From Bacteroidia bacterium (lineage in GTDB: Bacteria > Bacteroidota > Bacteroidia > J057): a DNA stretch of 64,000 bases. Each line of letters starts with the position of its first letter. Positions within the stretch are counted from its first letter, which is position 1. Shown here one piece after another: positions 27,901 to 36,124 of the stretch. The position numbers and the translations under genes were made by a program. The stretch covers positions 62,001 to 126,000 of the forward strand of contig JAUIKF010000006.1 in assembly GCA_030430575.1 (NCBI GenBank). Reading direction: 5' to 3'. Under the pieces are notes generated by a model. It did no database searches and was not told where the DNA came from. It was given only the letters and a program-made list of their open reading frames with translations.

Positions 27901-30900
27901 GACAGATACGGCCTCGGGCACCGCACCGAGCTATACGTATAATCAGCCCGGCGTTTATTGGGTGCGAAAAGCTGTGACCAATAGTTATGGATGTGCCGAT
28001 ACCTTTGTACGACGCGTAGTGGTGCTTCCACAGCCTGTGGCTGGGATATTGGCGACGCCAGATCGCGGCTGTGACACCGTGTTGGTAACATTTACCAATA
28101 CCTCTACAGGGCATGGCAAGTCATTTTGGGATTTTGGAAATGGAAATAGTTCTATGCTAAATACCCCAGTTCCTCAAGTTTACATTGGGCAGGACGACAG
28201 TTTTTATGTGCAATTGGCAGTTGATACAGCAGGTTTTTGTTTTGATACGACCACCCAACTCATCCAAGTAGCGGCAGGTCCCATCAGTGATTTCACGATT
28301 TCGGCGGATACGATGTGCGGTGCGCCCGTGCAATTTGACTTTACCAGCACGGCGAGTACGACTGTGCAAGCCATCACCTGCTTCTGGGACTTTGGCGATC
28401 CTACAACCACTAACGATACCTCTAGCCTCGCCAATCCGAGCCACATCTATGTGCTTCCAGGGACCTATTTTGTCACCAAAATCACCACCAATGCATTTGG
28501 GTGTATGGACACAGTCGTCAAGCCTGTGACGGTTTTACCGCAGCCCGTAGCCTCTCTCACAGCGACGCCTACCCAAGGCTGCGACGCCGTAACGGTCACT
28601 TTTGGAAACCTCTCCACCAACCACAGTTCCTCGTTCTGGGATTTTGATAATAACCAATTTTCCAACCTACATACGCCCAGTCCTCATACCTTCATTGGAG
28701 CAGATGATAGCTTCTATGTGGTGCTGACGGTGGATACGGCTGATTTCTGTTATGATCGGGATACGGTCCTGATCGCAGTTGCCAGTTCGCCAACGGCTTA
28801 TTTCGATGTGCTGACGCCCGATACACTTTGTGGCGTTCCTGCCGCTTTTGATTTTGGAGGAGGTTCTACTTCTAATGCGCTGCCCATTACCTGCTTCTGG
28901 AATTTTGGCGACCCTGCGATTACAACTGACACAAGCAGTTTGCCCTCACCCACCTTCAGTTATGCCCAGCCAGGCGTGTATTTTGTACGGAAGGCAGTGA
29001 CCAATACTTTTGGGTGTACAGATACCTTTGTACGGCGAGTAGTGGTGCTGCCGCAGCCTGTCGCGAGCCTTGTGGCGACGCCCGATCAGGGTTGTGATTC
29101 TGTCTTGGTAAGCTTTACCAATACTTCTACGGGGCATAGCACGTCATTTTGGGATTTTGGGAATAATCATTTCTCCAATTTGCATTCCCCTGGTCCACTT
29201 TGGTATTATGGACAGGACGATAGTTTTTATGTGCAATTGGCGATAGATACCGCAGATTTTTGCTTTGATACGACCACCCACCTCATCGCGGTAGCCAGTA
29301 CGCCTCAAAGTGCTTTCTCGGTGTCTGAAGACACCCTCTGCGGCGTTCCTGCCCAAGTCAGCTTCGCTGGACAATCCTTCTCTGCTGCGCTTCCCTCGCG
29401 TTGTTTCTACGACTTTGGCGATCCGCTCACTTTGGCGGATACCTCGCGTCTGGATAGCCCCAGCTACACCTACACCGTGCCAGGCACCTACACCATCACG
29501 AAGTGGGTTTTCAACACCTTCGGCTGCGTGGACAGCAGTACACAGGTGGTGACAATCTTGCCCCAGCCCGTGGCGGCGTGGAGCCTTTCAGATACAATGG
29601 GCTGCGACCCCTTAACGGTTGTGATCAACAACCTCTCGACTAATATCAGCCACGCCGCATGGCGATTTGGGGACGGGGCCACGAGCCAGCTGATCCAACC
29701 AGGAAACCATGTCTACACAGGCGGAGATACCAGCTATCTCATGACCTTGGTAGTGGACACGGCAGCTTTTTGTTACGATAGCATTCATCAGCACATATCG
29801 CTTGCCAGTACGCCTGTGAGTGCCTTTTCTGTGCCGATAGATACCGTCTGCGGCGCCCCAGCAAGCTTCCTGTTTGATAACCAATCCAATACCCTGGCAA
29901 GGCCCGTGACCTACGATTGGGACTTTGGCGATCCGACCACTTTGGCGGATACATCCCATCAATTTGAACCGAGTTATACCTATGGGCAGCCAGGGACGTA
30001 TGTGGTGCGGTTGATTGTGGAAAATGATTTTGGCTGTGCGGATACGAGCTTCCTCACCTTGGTGGTTTATCCCCAACCAGTAGCGGACTTCACGGCGGCT
30101 CCCGTTCAAGGCTGTGTGCCTTTATTGGTACAACTCAATAACCTCTCAACCGGTCATAACCACTCGTTCTGGGATTTTGGAGATGGCAGGAGCCCAATTA
30201 ACACCAGCCATCAGCCTGGCAGTTATACCTACATTGATCCAGATACCACCTTTACCATTACCCTCTACATCGATACAGCTACCTTCTGTTTTGACACAAC
30301 TCATATCGTAATCACCACAGCGAGTCCACCTGTGGCCGCATTTACGCCTTCGGTGGACAGTATTTGTGGGGGACCAGCGACGATTAGCTTTGTGGATATG
30401 AGCCAATCGACCTTGCCGATTCAAGGCTACCGATGGGACTTTGGGGATGGAAACGGTACGTCTATTTTGCAAAACCCTACCTATACCTATGACAGCGTGG
30501 GCGTATTTACGGTGCAATTGATTGTGCAAAATACTTTCCTCTGTGAGGATACAACAACCCATGTGATTCACATTTTTCCAGAGCCTGTGGCAGCCTTTGA
30601 CGCTTCCCCAGTGGGCGGCTGTGCGCCGCTGGATGTCTTGCTCGACAATCACTCGACCAACTTCACCAATGCCCTCTGGAAGTTTGGGTATAGTAATCTC
30701 CAGACAAATGTTCACGAACCAGGCAATCATCTGTACCAAATTGCGGATACTTCTCTTACACTGACGTTAATTGTCGATACAGCAGGTTTTTGTTATGACT
30801 CTACCAGCGTGACGATCCAAACGTCAAGTACACCGATTGCCGATTTTACGCCTTCCTTGCAGCAGCATTGCGGCCCTACGGAGGTGACGTTCACCAATAC

Positions 30901-31900
30901 CTCCTCGACGGCACGCTTTCCGCTGACCTATCGCTGGGCGTTTGGAAACGGCCTTACCTCAACGGCGCAAGACCCGCGCACCAACTACAGCGAAGCGGGG
31001 ACCTACACGGTGAAACTGGTGACGACGAATAGTATTGGCTGTGCGGATTCTACGACACAAGAGATCACGATCTATCCGCAGCCTGCGGCGAACTTCGTGG
31101 CGGAGCCTACTGAGGGCTGCGTGCCACTCGCTGTGCTGTTTACCAATCTGACAGATGATACCACGTTCACGCTTCAGCGTTGGACGTTTGGAGACGGGAC
31201 CAGCTCGGAAGACCCTCAGCCCATACATATTTATGACCAACCTGGTATCTACGATGTGCGCCTTTGGGTGAGTTATGAGAATGAATGTGAGGATGAAATC
31301 CGATTTGATGACTTGATCACGGTAGATATCACGCCGACGGCGGATTTTACCTTCAGAGAGATGGACACTTCTCTGATCACGGGCCCTGCGGGCATTTTCC
31401 AATTCACCAATGCCTCTCAAAATGCGAGCACGTATCTCTGGGACTTTGGCGATGGAAATGTCACTACTGACCGAAATCCGCGCCACCAATACCTTGCCAA
31501 TGGACCTTTTACCGTGACCTTAATCGCTCGCAACGCCAATGGCTGTGCAGATACGACCGAAATGATTATTGATCCCAATCTATTGGGCTATCTGTACATC
31601 CCCAATGCCTTTGCCCCAACGGCTCATATCGCTGTGGGATCACAAGATGGCAAGGTGTTTAAGCCTAAAGGGGTAGGATTAATTGATTACCATATTTCGG
31701 TGTATAATACGTGGGGAAATGAGGTGTGGTCTTCCACTGCCCTTGACGCAAACGGCTCACCAGCAGAGAGTTGGGATGGAACGGTTAAGGGGGTATTGGT
31801 GAATACGGATGCCTTTATTTGGAAGGTGCATAAAGCGGAATTCCGAGGGAATGGCCGATGGCCTGGGCCTTGGCAGGGGACGTTGACGCTGATAAGGTAA
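21905..31900 (+). CDS. Giant PKD-repeat surface adhesin with T9SS type B sorting domain
   Basis: A 3331-residue secreted protein. Signal peptide residues 1-20 (ending FFSQAQ) are followed by some 35 Ig-like/PKD-type domains of about 80-90 residues. Each has a WDFGDG- or WDFGNG-type strand, an aromatic TY strand and a Cys pair (DTVCG, FGC or GFCFD). From about residue 1447 the domains alternate between two types (FGDP-containing and FGNG-containing), and residues ~1614-2636 are three 341-residue higher-order repeats. The last ~95 residues (YLYIPNAFAPTA...YHISVYNTWGNEVW...SWDGTVKGV...FIWKV) are the gliding-motility-associated C-terminal domain (CHU_C, T9SS type B). It is probably a filamentous surface adhesin like SprB, and the SprF-like gene follows. 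Ca2+ or disulfide stabilisation is plausible. Confidence 0.93.
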   Translation: MKHYFTLLFVFAIPFFSQAQCDASFTISTSDTVCPQDIITFRANAPSNSVMNYNWSILPGSSHNQQFTYQFPYSTSMMNYTVILQVTGNNGIMCTSAPRMITVLPAPELFITVDSTRKCIPGSQDTIFRPTFTIDTTLTPLSAGPFTWNFGNDTTIVSSAISHQATYQGFGTYHVTVTAPGFSCPGYRISIPFYTDPVSAPQIVGLPTICEGDSIVVLNNSTPRNGNCYTWDWGNYGPTYTTCSQDSQSYLYDLSGANLCLPANLPFQGINDGITLTAFNDCNLTHTSFTQITIRARPRAGMDSVGLYTCMPNAVITFNNLSCPSANQNYIDPTQFLWVFGDGDSSRLANPTHDYTSSGPGTYHVKMFASNSCGIDSVTATVTVYDFPHAFAVPDTSIACSPREICFTNFSTPRNGMFYSWTVDSVFRSSGWIFSNMTDSSSEHPCITFGLQDTFLVSLKDSNICGVDYWDTTIYINTTPSIQLDPVGDSCGTFVHQPMAMFEANGDSITSINWTIVGVAPGQMTTTFSGANPPPYPFDVGANSISVTATNACGATTRSVGFTIDTLTIVDAGLDSTVCLNADSVQLTGTPSPGFWLGPQIDSTGLFGHAVSGQYDFIYRFQASRCFVEDTVQVTVVDTPMIAIQADTAVCIYSGLLTFAASPTGGTWFGPDLQNGNQYDPDSAGTFSFLYLYLDTLTNCESSDIFTLTVNPLPVVNAGNDTTYCFSNFALPLPTATPPGGIWTGTGVSSGTGGTYNPALFGGAGQDTVIYTYVDANGCEASDTLLVNVIIATNAIAGPGDTLCHNAPLDTLTGFSPMGGSWRTTFSPNGMTDPGLGTYLPRVLMTGSNALIYTIAAGTSCESSDTTIVFIHDTIAVNAGARDIYCEGDGIVALSGYSPLTAGWTGTGVISANGVFNTDSITPGTTVFLTLADTNAIGCISQDVKPVFIDPLPTISINAPVFGCINVGNNFRDQSPGLVSRLWKFGDGTTSTARNPFKTYTAVGFYTVTLIGTNGNGCVDSSTHVIQISEPPTATFSMDVDSGCAPLVVTFTDLSNAAGASYVWNFGNGLSQTTPVPPAVTYLQGKDDTTYHISLVLTNGCGTSRMDDTVFVRPQPQVEFGIQVDHACSPALIFFASRTQGNPDSLLWDFGNGNFSNDSLPMGQYFLFSGASGASDTLYDITLIAFNECGSDTLVKQVRILRNDVNAFFNVDTARGCQPLTVQFTDFSFVPNVSWDFGDGSTSNQKNPSHTYVNPGHYTVRQFADNGCGFDTISQMIRVLPIRPAAFNVNTPVCLNQAMNFAPRDTVGITSYFWDFGDGTGTSARRPSHIYTVPGTYLVRLTTYSDSALCENSWDTLVTVHPLPSADFFPTPTVGCPPLNVALTGAPLGLSYFWDYGDPHKPQTAIGRTPPNHIYDSTGTYFVQLTTTDSNFCQNTRQISITVYPEPTANFTLTDTLCGLNSQVNFADQSSGNLLSHLWNFGDLTTLADTSLLTNPNYVYGQTGRFDVTKITTNTFGCADTLVKPATILPQPVAAFTATPTQDCDSFWVSFTQLSTDFSYVHWDFGNGNTSAVASPAPQLYQGFDTSYLVVMTLDTAGFCFDTATQLIEVASSPVAYFDIPSGDTVCGVPGFFDFQGGSTSAALPITCFWDFGDPNSTTDTTSVTSPSYTYTTTGVFWVTKVVTNSFGCTDTFRRRVVVLPAPVAAFAATPDRGCDSMLVSFSQLSSNISQANWDFGNGLTSSLLSPNPQLYLGQDTSYQVILWVDTAGFCFDSASTWIQVASKPVSDFTTSADTVCGTATQIDFTSTASSLVRPITCLWDFGDPTTVNDTSTQLNPSYTYSQTGTFTVTKYTFNDFGCVDSVKRQITVLPQPIAALTATPIQGCDAVTVTFGNLSSNYSNSFWDFDDGNFSFLQTPNPHTFIGADDSFYVQLVVDTAGFCFDTTTQLIAVASSPTAYFDVITSDTVCGAPGTFDFGGGSTTNALPITCFWDFGDLSITTDTASGTAPSYTYNQPGVYWVRKAVTNSYGCADTFVRRVVVLPQPVAGILATPDRGCDTVLVTFTNTSTGHGKSFWDFGNGNSSMLNTPVPQVYIGQDDSFYVQLAVDTAGFCFDTTTQLIQVAAGPISDFTISADTMCGAPVQFDFTSTASTTVQAITCFWDFGDPTTTNDTSSLANPSHIYVLPGTYFVTKITTNAFGCMDTVVKPVTVLPQPVASLTATPTQGCDAVTVTFGNLSTNHSSSFWDFDNNQFSNLHTPSPHTFIGADDSFYVVLTVDTADFCYDRDTVLIAVASSPTAYFDVLTPDTLCGVPAAFDFGGGSTSNALPITCFWNFGDPAITTDTSSLPSPTFSYAQPGVYFVRKAVTNTFGCTDTFVRRVVVLPQPVASLVATPDQGCDSVLVSFTNTSTGHSTSFWDFGNNHFSNLHSPGPLWYYGQDDSFYVQLAIDTADFCFDTTTHLIAVASTPQSAFSVSEDTLCGVPAQVSFAGQSFSAALPSRCFYDFGDPLTLADTSRLDSPSYTYTVPGTYTITKWVFNTFGCVDSSTQVVTILPQPVAAWSLSDTMGCDPLTVVINNLSTNISHAAWRFGDGATSQLIQPGNHVYTGGDTSYLMTLVVDTAAFCYDSIHQHISLASTPVSAFSVPIDTVCGAPASFLFDNQSNTLARPVTYDWDFGDPTTLADTSHQFEPSYTYGQPGTYVVRLIVENDFGCADTSFLTLVVYPQPVADFTAAPVQGCVPLLVQLNNLSTGHNHSFWDFGDGRSPINTSHQPGSYTYIDPDTTFTITLYIDTATFCFDTTHIVITTASPPVAAFTPSVDSICGGPATISFVDMSQSTLPIQGYRWDFGDGNGTSILQNPTYTYDSVGVFTVQLIVQNTFLCEDTTTHVIHIFPEPVAAFDASPVGGCAPLDVLLDNHSTNFTNALWKFGYSNLQTNVHEPGNHLYQIADTSLTLTLIVDTAGFCYDSTSVTIQTSSTPIADFTPSLQQHCGPTEVTFTNTSSTARFPLTYRWAFGNGLTSTAQDPRTNYSEAGTYTVKLVTTNSIGCADSTTQEITIYPQPAANFVAEPTEGCVPLAVLFTNLTDDTTFTLQRWTFGDGTSSEDPQPIHIYDQPGIYDVRLWVSYENECEDEIRFDDLITVDITPTADFTFREMDTSLITGPAGIFQFTNASQNASTYLWDFGDGNVTTDRNPRHQYLANGPFTVTLIARNANGCADTTEMIIDPNLLGYLYIPNAFAPTAHIAVGSQDGKVFKPKGVGLIDYHISVYNTWGNEVWSSTALDANGSPAESWDGTVKGVLVNTDAFIWKVHKAEFRGNGRWPGPWQGTLTLIR
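26744..29812 (+). repeat. Three tandem 1023-bp higher-order repeats inside the adhesin gene
   Basis: Equivalent proline codons that open the same domain type lie at 26744, 27767, 28790 and 29813: exactly 1023 bases (341 codons) apart three times running. Each unit encodes four PKD-like domains of about 89, 82, 88 and 82 residues. The DNA is clearly similar between copies but not identical. A fifth equivalent proline lies at 30833 (1020 bases on), in diverged sequence, and one two-domain half unit precedes the array from 26243. Confidence 0.85.
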
Positions 31901-31922
31901 AAGTCAATTTTCTCTCTGTCTT

Positions 31923-31947
31923 GTTACTTTTTTTAGAAAAAAGTAAC
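31923..31947 (+). terminator. T/A-rich hairpin behind the adhesin gene
   Basis: GTTACTTTTTT pairs with AAAAAAGTAAC across a very short loop, 23 bases after the adhesin stop. It may end part of the transcripts; a second loose pairing, GAAGCGAGC (31957-31965) with GCTCGCTTC (32000-32008), follows. Attenuation between the huge adhesin and its sprF-like partner would be one use. Confidence 0.45.
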
Positions 31948-32045
31948 CAAAAAATCGAAGCGAGCCAACCAATCCCAACCCTTCTGTCCGTCCGCGCACG
32001 CTCGCTTCACCCCAGCCGCACAAACTTTTAATAAAAACTTGCTAA

Positions 32046-33170
32046 ATGAAACACCATATATATTTTTTAACCCTTCTCTTTCTCTGCCAGCTAGGCTGGG
32101 CACAAGACCCCATCTTCACCCAATATGCTTCGCATAAGCTGGACGTAAATCCTGCCTTTGCAGGGTATCTGCCAGGGATATCCATCAACTCCATTCACCG
32201 GCAGCAGTGGATGCCTGTGGGGGGCAGTGATGCCACTTTTGAGACGACAGGCTTCGGGCTGGGGATGGAACTGGCGCGCTTCCAGTCAGGGATAGGCTTC
32301 ACCTATAATGACCATTCTGAAGGAGGCGGTCCGCTGGACTTGCATACTGTCGGCTTTGCATACGCCCTCCGCACGCGCAAGTGCGTGAACAGGATGAAAG
32401 ACGGCTTTGAGTTGAGCCTCGGCATCAAAAACACCTATAGCTGGCGGACCATTAACACGGATAAGCTTGTCTTTAGCGATCAATTGCACCCTATTCTCGG
32501 AAATATCCGCGCGACCAATGTCCCGCTAAGCGGCGTCGCCACCTCCAATTTCTCCGATTGGGATATGGGCATCTTGGCAGACTATCGCAAGCGGGATTAT
32601 GTCTTGCGTTTTGGGCTTGCATATAAGCATATTGGCGGAAGCAATACCTCTGTGCTACGAATGGACGACTTCCTGGGGTCGCGTTATACAATCCACGGTT
32701 CTTTTTTTCGGGATGATGGCTTATTGGGAAATAGACCCTTAGCGATAGGGATGATCGGCAAAATAGAGCTTCAACAAGCTTCTTACCTGAGTGTGTTTGA
32801 TATTTTTAAACACAATTTTTGGTACAAAAATATCGACGCGGGTTTTGTCTTCCGCCTCGGGCAGCAGACCTCTCTGCTCGGAACCTTTATGTTCCACCAT
32901 TCCCTCTTCTCTGATCCAGATCCAGACGTCCCCAACACTAACCTTTCTGGAGTCAGCGTGACCTTTGGCGGCGATTTTCAAAATAGCAATGGCGCTGCTG
33001 TATGGGGCCTTTCAGGCAGTTATCGCCTGGACTTAGGCGGCAGTTTGCGCAGCAATAGCGGCGGCGTACTGGAGGTAGCGCTCAACCTCTATTTCCCTTA
33101 TGCACAGGTGAATACCTGTAACTGCTCGACGCCTTCGAAGTGGGAGAAAGTGCGGAATCGGTGGTTTTGA
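32046..33170 (+). CDS. PorP/SprF-family T9SS outer membrane protein
   Basis: A 374-residue outer membrane barrel. A signal peptide ends in LGWAQ (residue 20); DPIFTQYASHKLDVNPAFAGY is the near-invariant start of mature PorP/SprF proteins. A strand-rich barrel with repeated aromatic ends follows, and the final LNLYFPYAQ is the usual last strand before a short tail. SprF-like proteins are dedicated partners that help export or anchor a specific type B (CHU_C) cargo, normally encoded next door. Here the 3331-residue adhesin lies 145 bases upstream on the same strand, so the pair is probably one unit. Confidence 0.92.
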   Translation: MKHHIYFLTLLFLCQLGWAQDPIFTQYASHKLDVNPAFAGYLPGISINSIHRQQWMPVGGSDATFETTGFGLGMELARFQSGIGFTYNDHSEGGGPLDLHTVGFAYALRTRKCVNRMKDGFELSLGIKNTYSWRTINTDKLVFSDQLHPILGNIRATNVPLSGVATSNFSDWDMGILADYRKRDYVLRFGLAYKHIGGSNTSVLRMDDFLGSRYTIHGSFFRDDGLLGNRPLAIGMIGKIELQQASYLSVFDIFKHNFWYKNIDAGFVFRLGQQTSLLGTFMFHHSLFSDPDPDVPNTNLSGVSVTFGGDFQNSNGAAVWGLSGSYRLDLGGSLRSNSGGVLEVALNLYFPYAQVNTCNCSTPSKWEKVRNRWF

Positions 33171-33220
33171 TTTTTCATCATGACTTCGGAATAAATTCCG
33201 AAGTCATGATGAAAAATCAA
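33167..33220. repeat. Perfect 54-bp palindrome overlapping the sprF-like stop codon
   Basis: Two 26-base arms, TTGATTTTTCATCATGACTT and so on, pair perfectly with a 2-base spacer at 33193-33194. The stop codon (33168-33170) is inside the left arm. No T-tract follows, so it is not a standard terminator, but the RNA hairpin would be very stable. Confidence 0.85.
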
Positions 33221-33250
33221 GTGAATCGAATCTGTGAAATTCCATTGCTT

Positions 33251-35498
33251 ATGATGCGATATAGGAGTATATTTTTCCTCTTTTCTATCATCAGCTTTTT
33301 GGGTGGTAGATATGGGTATTCTCAAACCTACCCCATCATCCCTAAAGGTAATTACTACGAAGAATTCCTTTTTGAATATCCTTCTCAAACTACTTGGGGT
33401 GTAAATGGGCTTACTGCATTTAATCCAAAATCTGAGGCTGTAGAAAAGCTTATCTTTTATGGAAGGCTTGATGATGATTTTTTCCTCAATACTTTACCTG
33501 CTTATCGTCATGTAAAAGAAGTGGTCATTTCGCATTTTACTTCAAAAAGGTGGTTGAAAAATATAGCCGATTGGATTACAGAAAATCCAAGTATCCAAAA
33601 AGTTAGAATGGTACATACCCAATCCTATACTGAAGAACACAATATTTTTTTTAAAAGGCTTAAGCGTCTTTCTCATATTAAGTATTTATCTGATGGCCTT
33701 ATTAGTTCTCGCTTTTTTAGCCCCAATCATGATACGATACAGTCGATACAGTATAATGACATATGGTATGGCATCGGGCTAGAAGAATTGAATAAGCTTA
33801 AAAGTGCCCCTAATCTTAAAACAATTTCGGTTTCTTCTACCTCTACAGAGGTGTCTGATATCATAGAGTCGCTCACGCGTTTTCCTTCATTGAGAGAAGT
33901 TCATTGGCAGGTTAATGATATAACAAACCCTTATAGTTTTTCCCCAATATTTAAAAATATATCTCAGTTAGAAAAACTCACATCTATTCACCTTTCTTTA
34001 AATAATCCATATATCTTTGCAGAAGTTGATTATACTTTTTTAGAACCGTTTTTAGCGTTAAAAGACCTTCGCAATTTTTCTATAAACGGACGGGGTATTT
34101 ATATGGTAGATATCTTGGAGTTTTTAAGCCAACACCAAGGAATAGATACCATGGAGTTGCATGCTCAAGGATACCGTCCTTGGTCGGAAGACGAGTTGGA
34201 AAGGGCGATGAATGGCACTCAGACTCCTAAACGTGGATCTGATTATATCAGATACAATTCATGTAAAAGTATTAAAATACGATTCAAATATCCCTCAGGG
34301 GCCTTTCCCAAATAGTTCCCTTTTCCAGAAAGTATTTTTTGACTCCCCAGAACGGTTTCCATATTTGGAAACGCTTTTGATTAATAATGAAGCGGTGCCA
34401 AAGGGGTTGGAAAACTTTACCCAATTGAAGCGTCTTACGCTAAATTCGGGGACAGGGCTAGACCTCTCCAAACTTACACAACTCAAGCACCTATCTCTCC
34501 ACACTAGCTTAAACCAGAAAGATCTTGACATGCTTTCGAGGCTTAAATCGCTGGAATCCCTGGATTTAACAATAGGCGTTGTTTTTCCCGTGACTCATGA
34601 GGTCGTACTGGAGGCCAACTGGCCTAATATGAAGGATTTGTCAATAGAACTCCAGCTTTATAATCCTACCAGAGATACACTTGACTATGCAGCCTATCCT
34701 TTTAACCTGAAACTCCATCTGGCCAAAGTTCAGATGATTAATATTGGTAGGTCAAATTATAGAAGCACTTATAAGGGATTTCCGGTGATATGTGAAATAC
34801 AAGCTGACCATATCGATAAGCTTTCTTTGACAAATGCTTATCTGGAAGAAATAGCAATTTCTACGACCAAACTAGATAGCCTTTTTGTCCCCATAGATAT
34901 ATTATCCAGAATAGATCCTAAGGAAAACCAGTCCCTTTATACAGCTAATTACCTGAATGTTTCATCCTCATCTAGGGGCTACGAATCCCAAAAAATAGAC
35001 CAAGAGGCTGCCCTTTCAAAAGCCTTTTTCTTCAGACGCCTTACTTCATTGGAATGGACAGGGAATTTTGAAAAGATTCCAGATACTATACTTGCGTGCG
35101 ATTCTCTCCGCTTTTTGCGAATTAATTCCAGCAATCTTCGCGAACTCCCTCAACATATCGGAAAGTTATCGCACTTGGAAACGCTTATTGTTGTTACCCA
35201 AAGGCTGAAAAAAATCCCTCGCTCTCTCGCTGAGTGTACTGCTCTTAAAAGCATTATTTGCCATGGAAGCCCTCATTTTAAAGGGAAAAAGATTGAAAGC
35301 AGGCTCAATAAGGTTCCGAATTTTTTATAGGCGATGGAGAATTTGAGAGTAATAGACTTCACATATAACAGAATCAAAAATATAAGTCCCAAAATACTTA
35401 GTTCGCCCAAACTTGTTTGGCTAGATATTAGACAGAATAAGGTGAGGAGACTTTCCCCTGAACTGCACAAAACCCAGCGTATAACAGTACTGTATTGA
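33251..35498 (+). pseudogene. Disrupted leucine-rich-repeat protein gene
   Basis: Three consecutive open segments together read as one LRR protein. Segment 1 (33251-34315) starts with a signal peptide (MMRYRSIFFLFSIISFLGG... to GYSQ) and has irregular LRR-like strands. Segment 2 (34212-35330), in the +1 frame, has clear LRRs (LKRLTLNSG...LTQLKHLSLHTS, KLSHLETLIVV). Segment 3 (35334-35498) is in the same frame as segment 2 after a single TAG at 35328-35330 and continues the repeat (MENLRVIDFTYNRIKNIS). One frameshift in 34212-34315 and one nonsense codon explain all three. Sequencing error is an alternative for the frameshift. An intact relative would be a secreted binding protein. Confidence 0.7.
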
Positions 35499-35586
35499 TG
35501 GATTTGCCCGACCATAACCTTTTCTCTTACCAGAGCAAAAGTATTGAATAAAAGAGGCAAAACTCTCTTGCTTTCCTTATCTTTTT

Positions 35587-36120
35587 ATGATAAATTTACC
35601 TAAACATTTATCAAAAATGGAGATTCGTTTAGAAGAGCTAGAAACGGGCAAAATATACGAAGGACAGATACTCGAAGGCCTGCCAAAAGAGATGCCTTTG
35701 AAGAAGGATGGTTGGAATTTTACCTGGAAAAAATTGGCGAAGGTGGAAGGGGCGATGATTTTCAAAATTACGCTGAAAGATTCGCCTAAAGTGATAGAAG
35801 GCTTGTTGATGCTTACCCTTATTAATGATGAATTGGTCTATATGGATAATGTGGAACTGGCTCCTCGTAATTATGGAAGTAAGGGGAAGTATAAGGATGT
35901 AGCAGGTTCGTTGATTGCATTTGCCTGTAATATGACTTTTGAATTGGGAAAAGGCCAGTATGTGGGCTTTTTATCTTTTGATAGCAAAACCCAACTCATT
36001 TCTCTTTATCAGGAAAAATATGGCGCACGAATAGCGATGGGACGCAAAATGTATATTGATGAAGATAATGCTCGAAAATTGATCAAGAAATACCTCAACA
36101 TAGATATTGATAATCCATAA
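35587..36120 (+). CDS. GNAT-like acetyltransferase, putative toxin
   Basis: A 177-residue protein with no signal peptide. The middle and C-terminal parts fit the GNAT fold: VYMDNVELAPRNYGSKGKYKDVAGSLIAFA resembles the beta4-alpha3 CoA-binding motif, and FDSKTQLISLYQEKYGARI the beta5-alpha4 region with the usual LYxxxG[AF]. The N-terminal half (EIRLEELETGKIYEGQILEGL...) is different from common GNATs. The HTH antitoxin-like gene starts 4 bases after its stop, so the two are translationally linked. GNAT toxins in type II systems acetylate aminoacyl-tRNA; that role here is inferred from the pairing. A stand-alone acetyltransferase is the alternative. Confidence 0.55.
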   Translation: MINLPKHLSKMEIRLEELETGKIYEGQILEGLPKEMPLKKDGWNFTWKKLAKVEGAMIFKITLKDSPKVIEGLLMLTLINDELVYMDNVELAPRNYGSKGKYKDVAGSLIAFACNMTFELGKGQYVGFLSFDSKTQLISLYQEKYGARIAMGRKMYIDEDNARKLIKKYLNIDIDNP

Positions 36121-36124
36121 AGCC

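Noticed and set aside
30146-30739. Long antisense frames inside the PKD adhesin gene (up to ~197 codons)
   Set aside because: They are by-products of the repetitive composition, contain no recognisable domain, and the sense frame is unambiguous.
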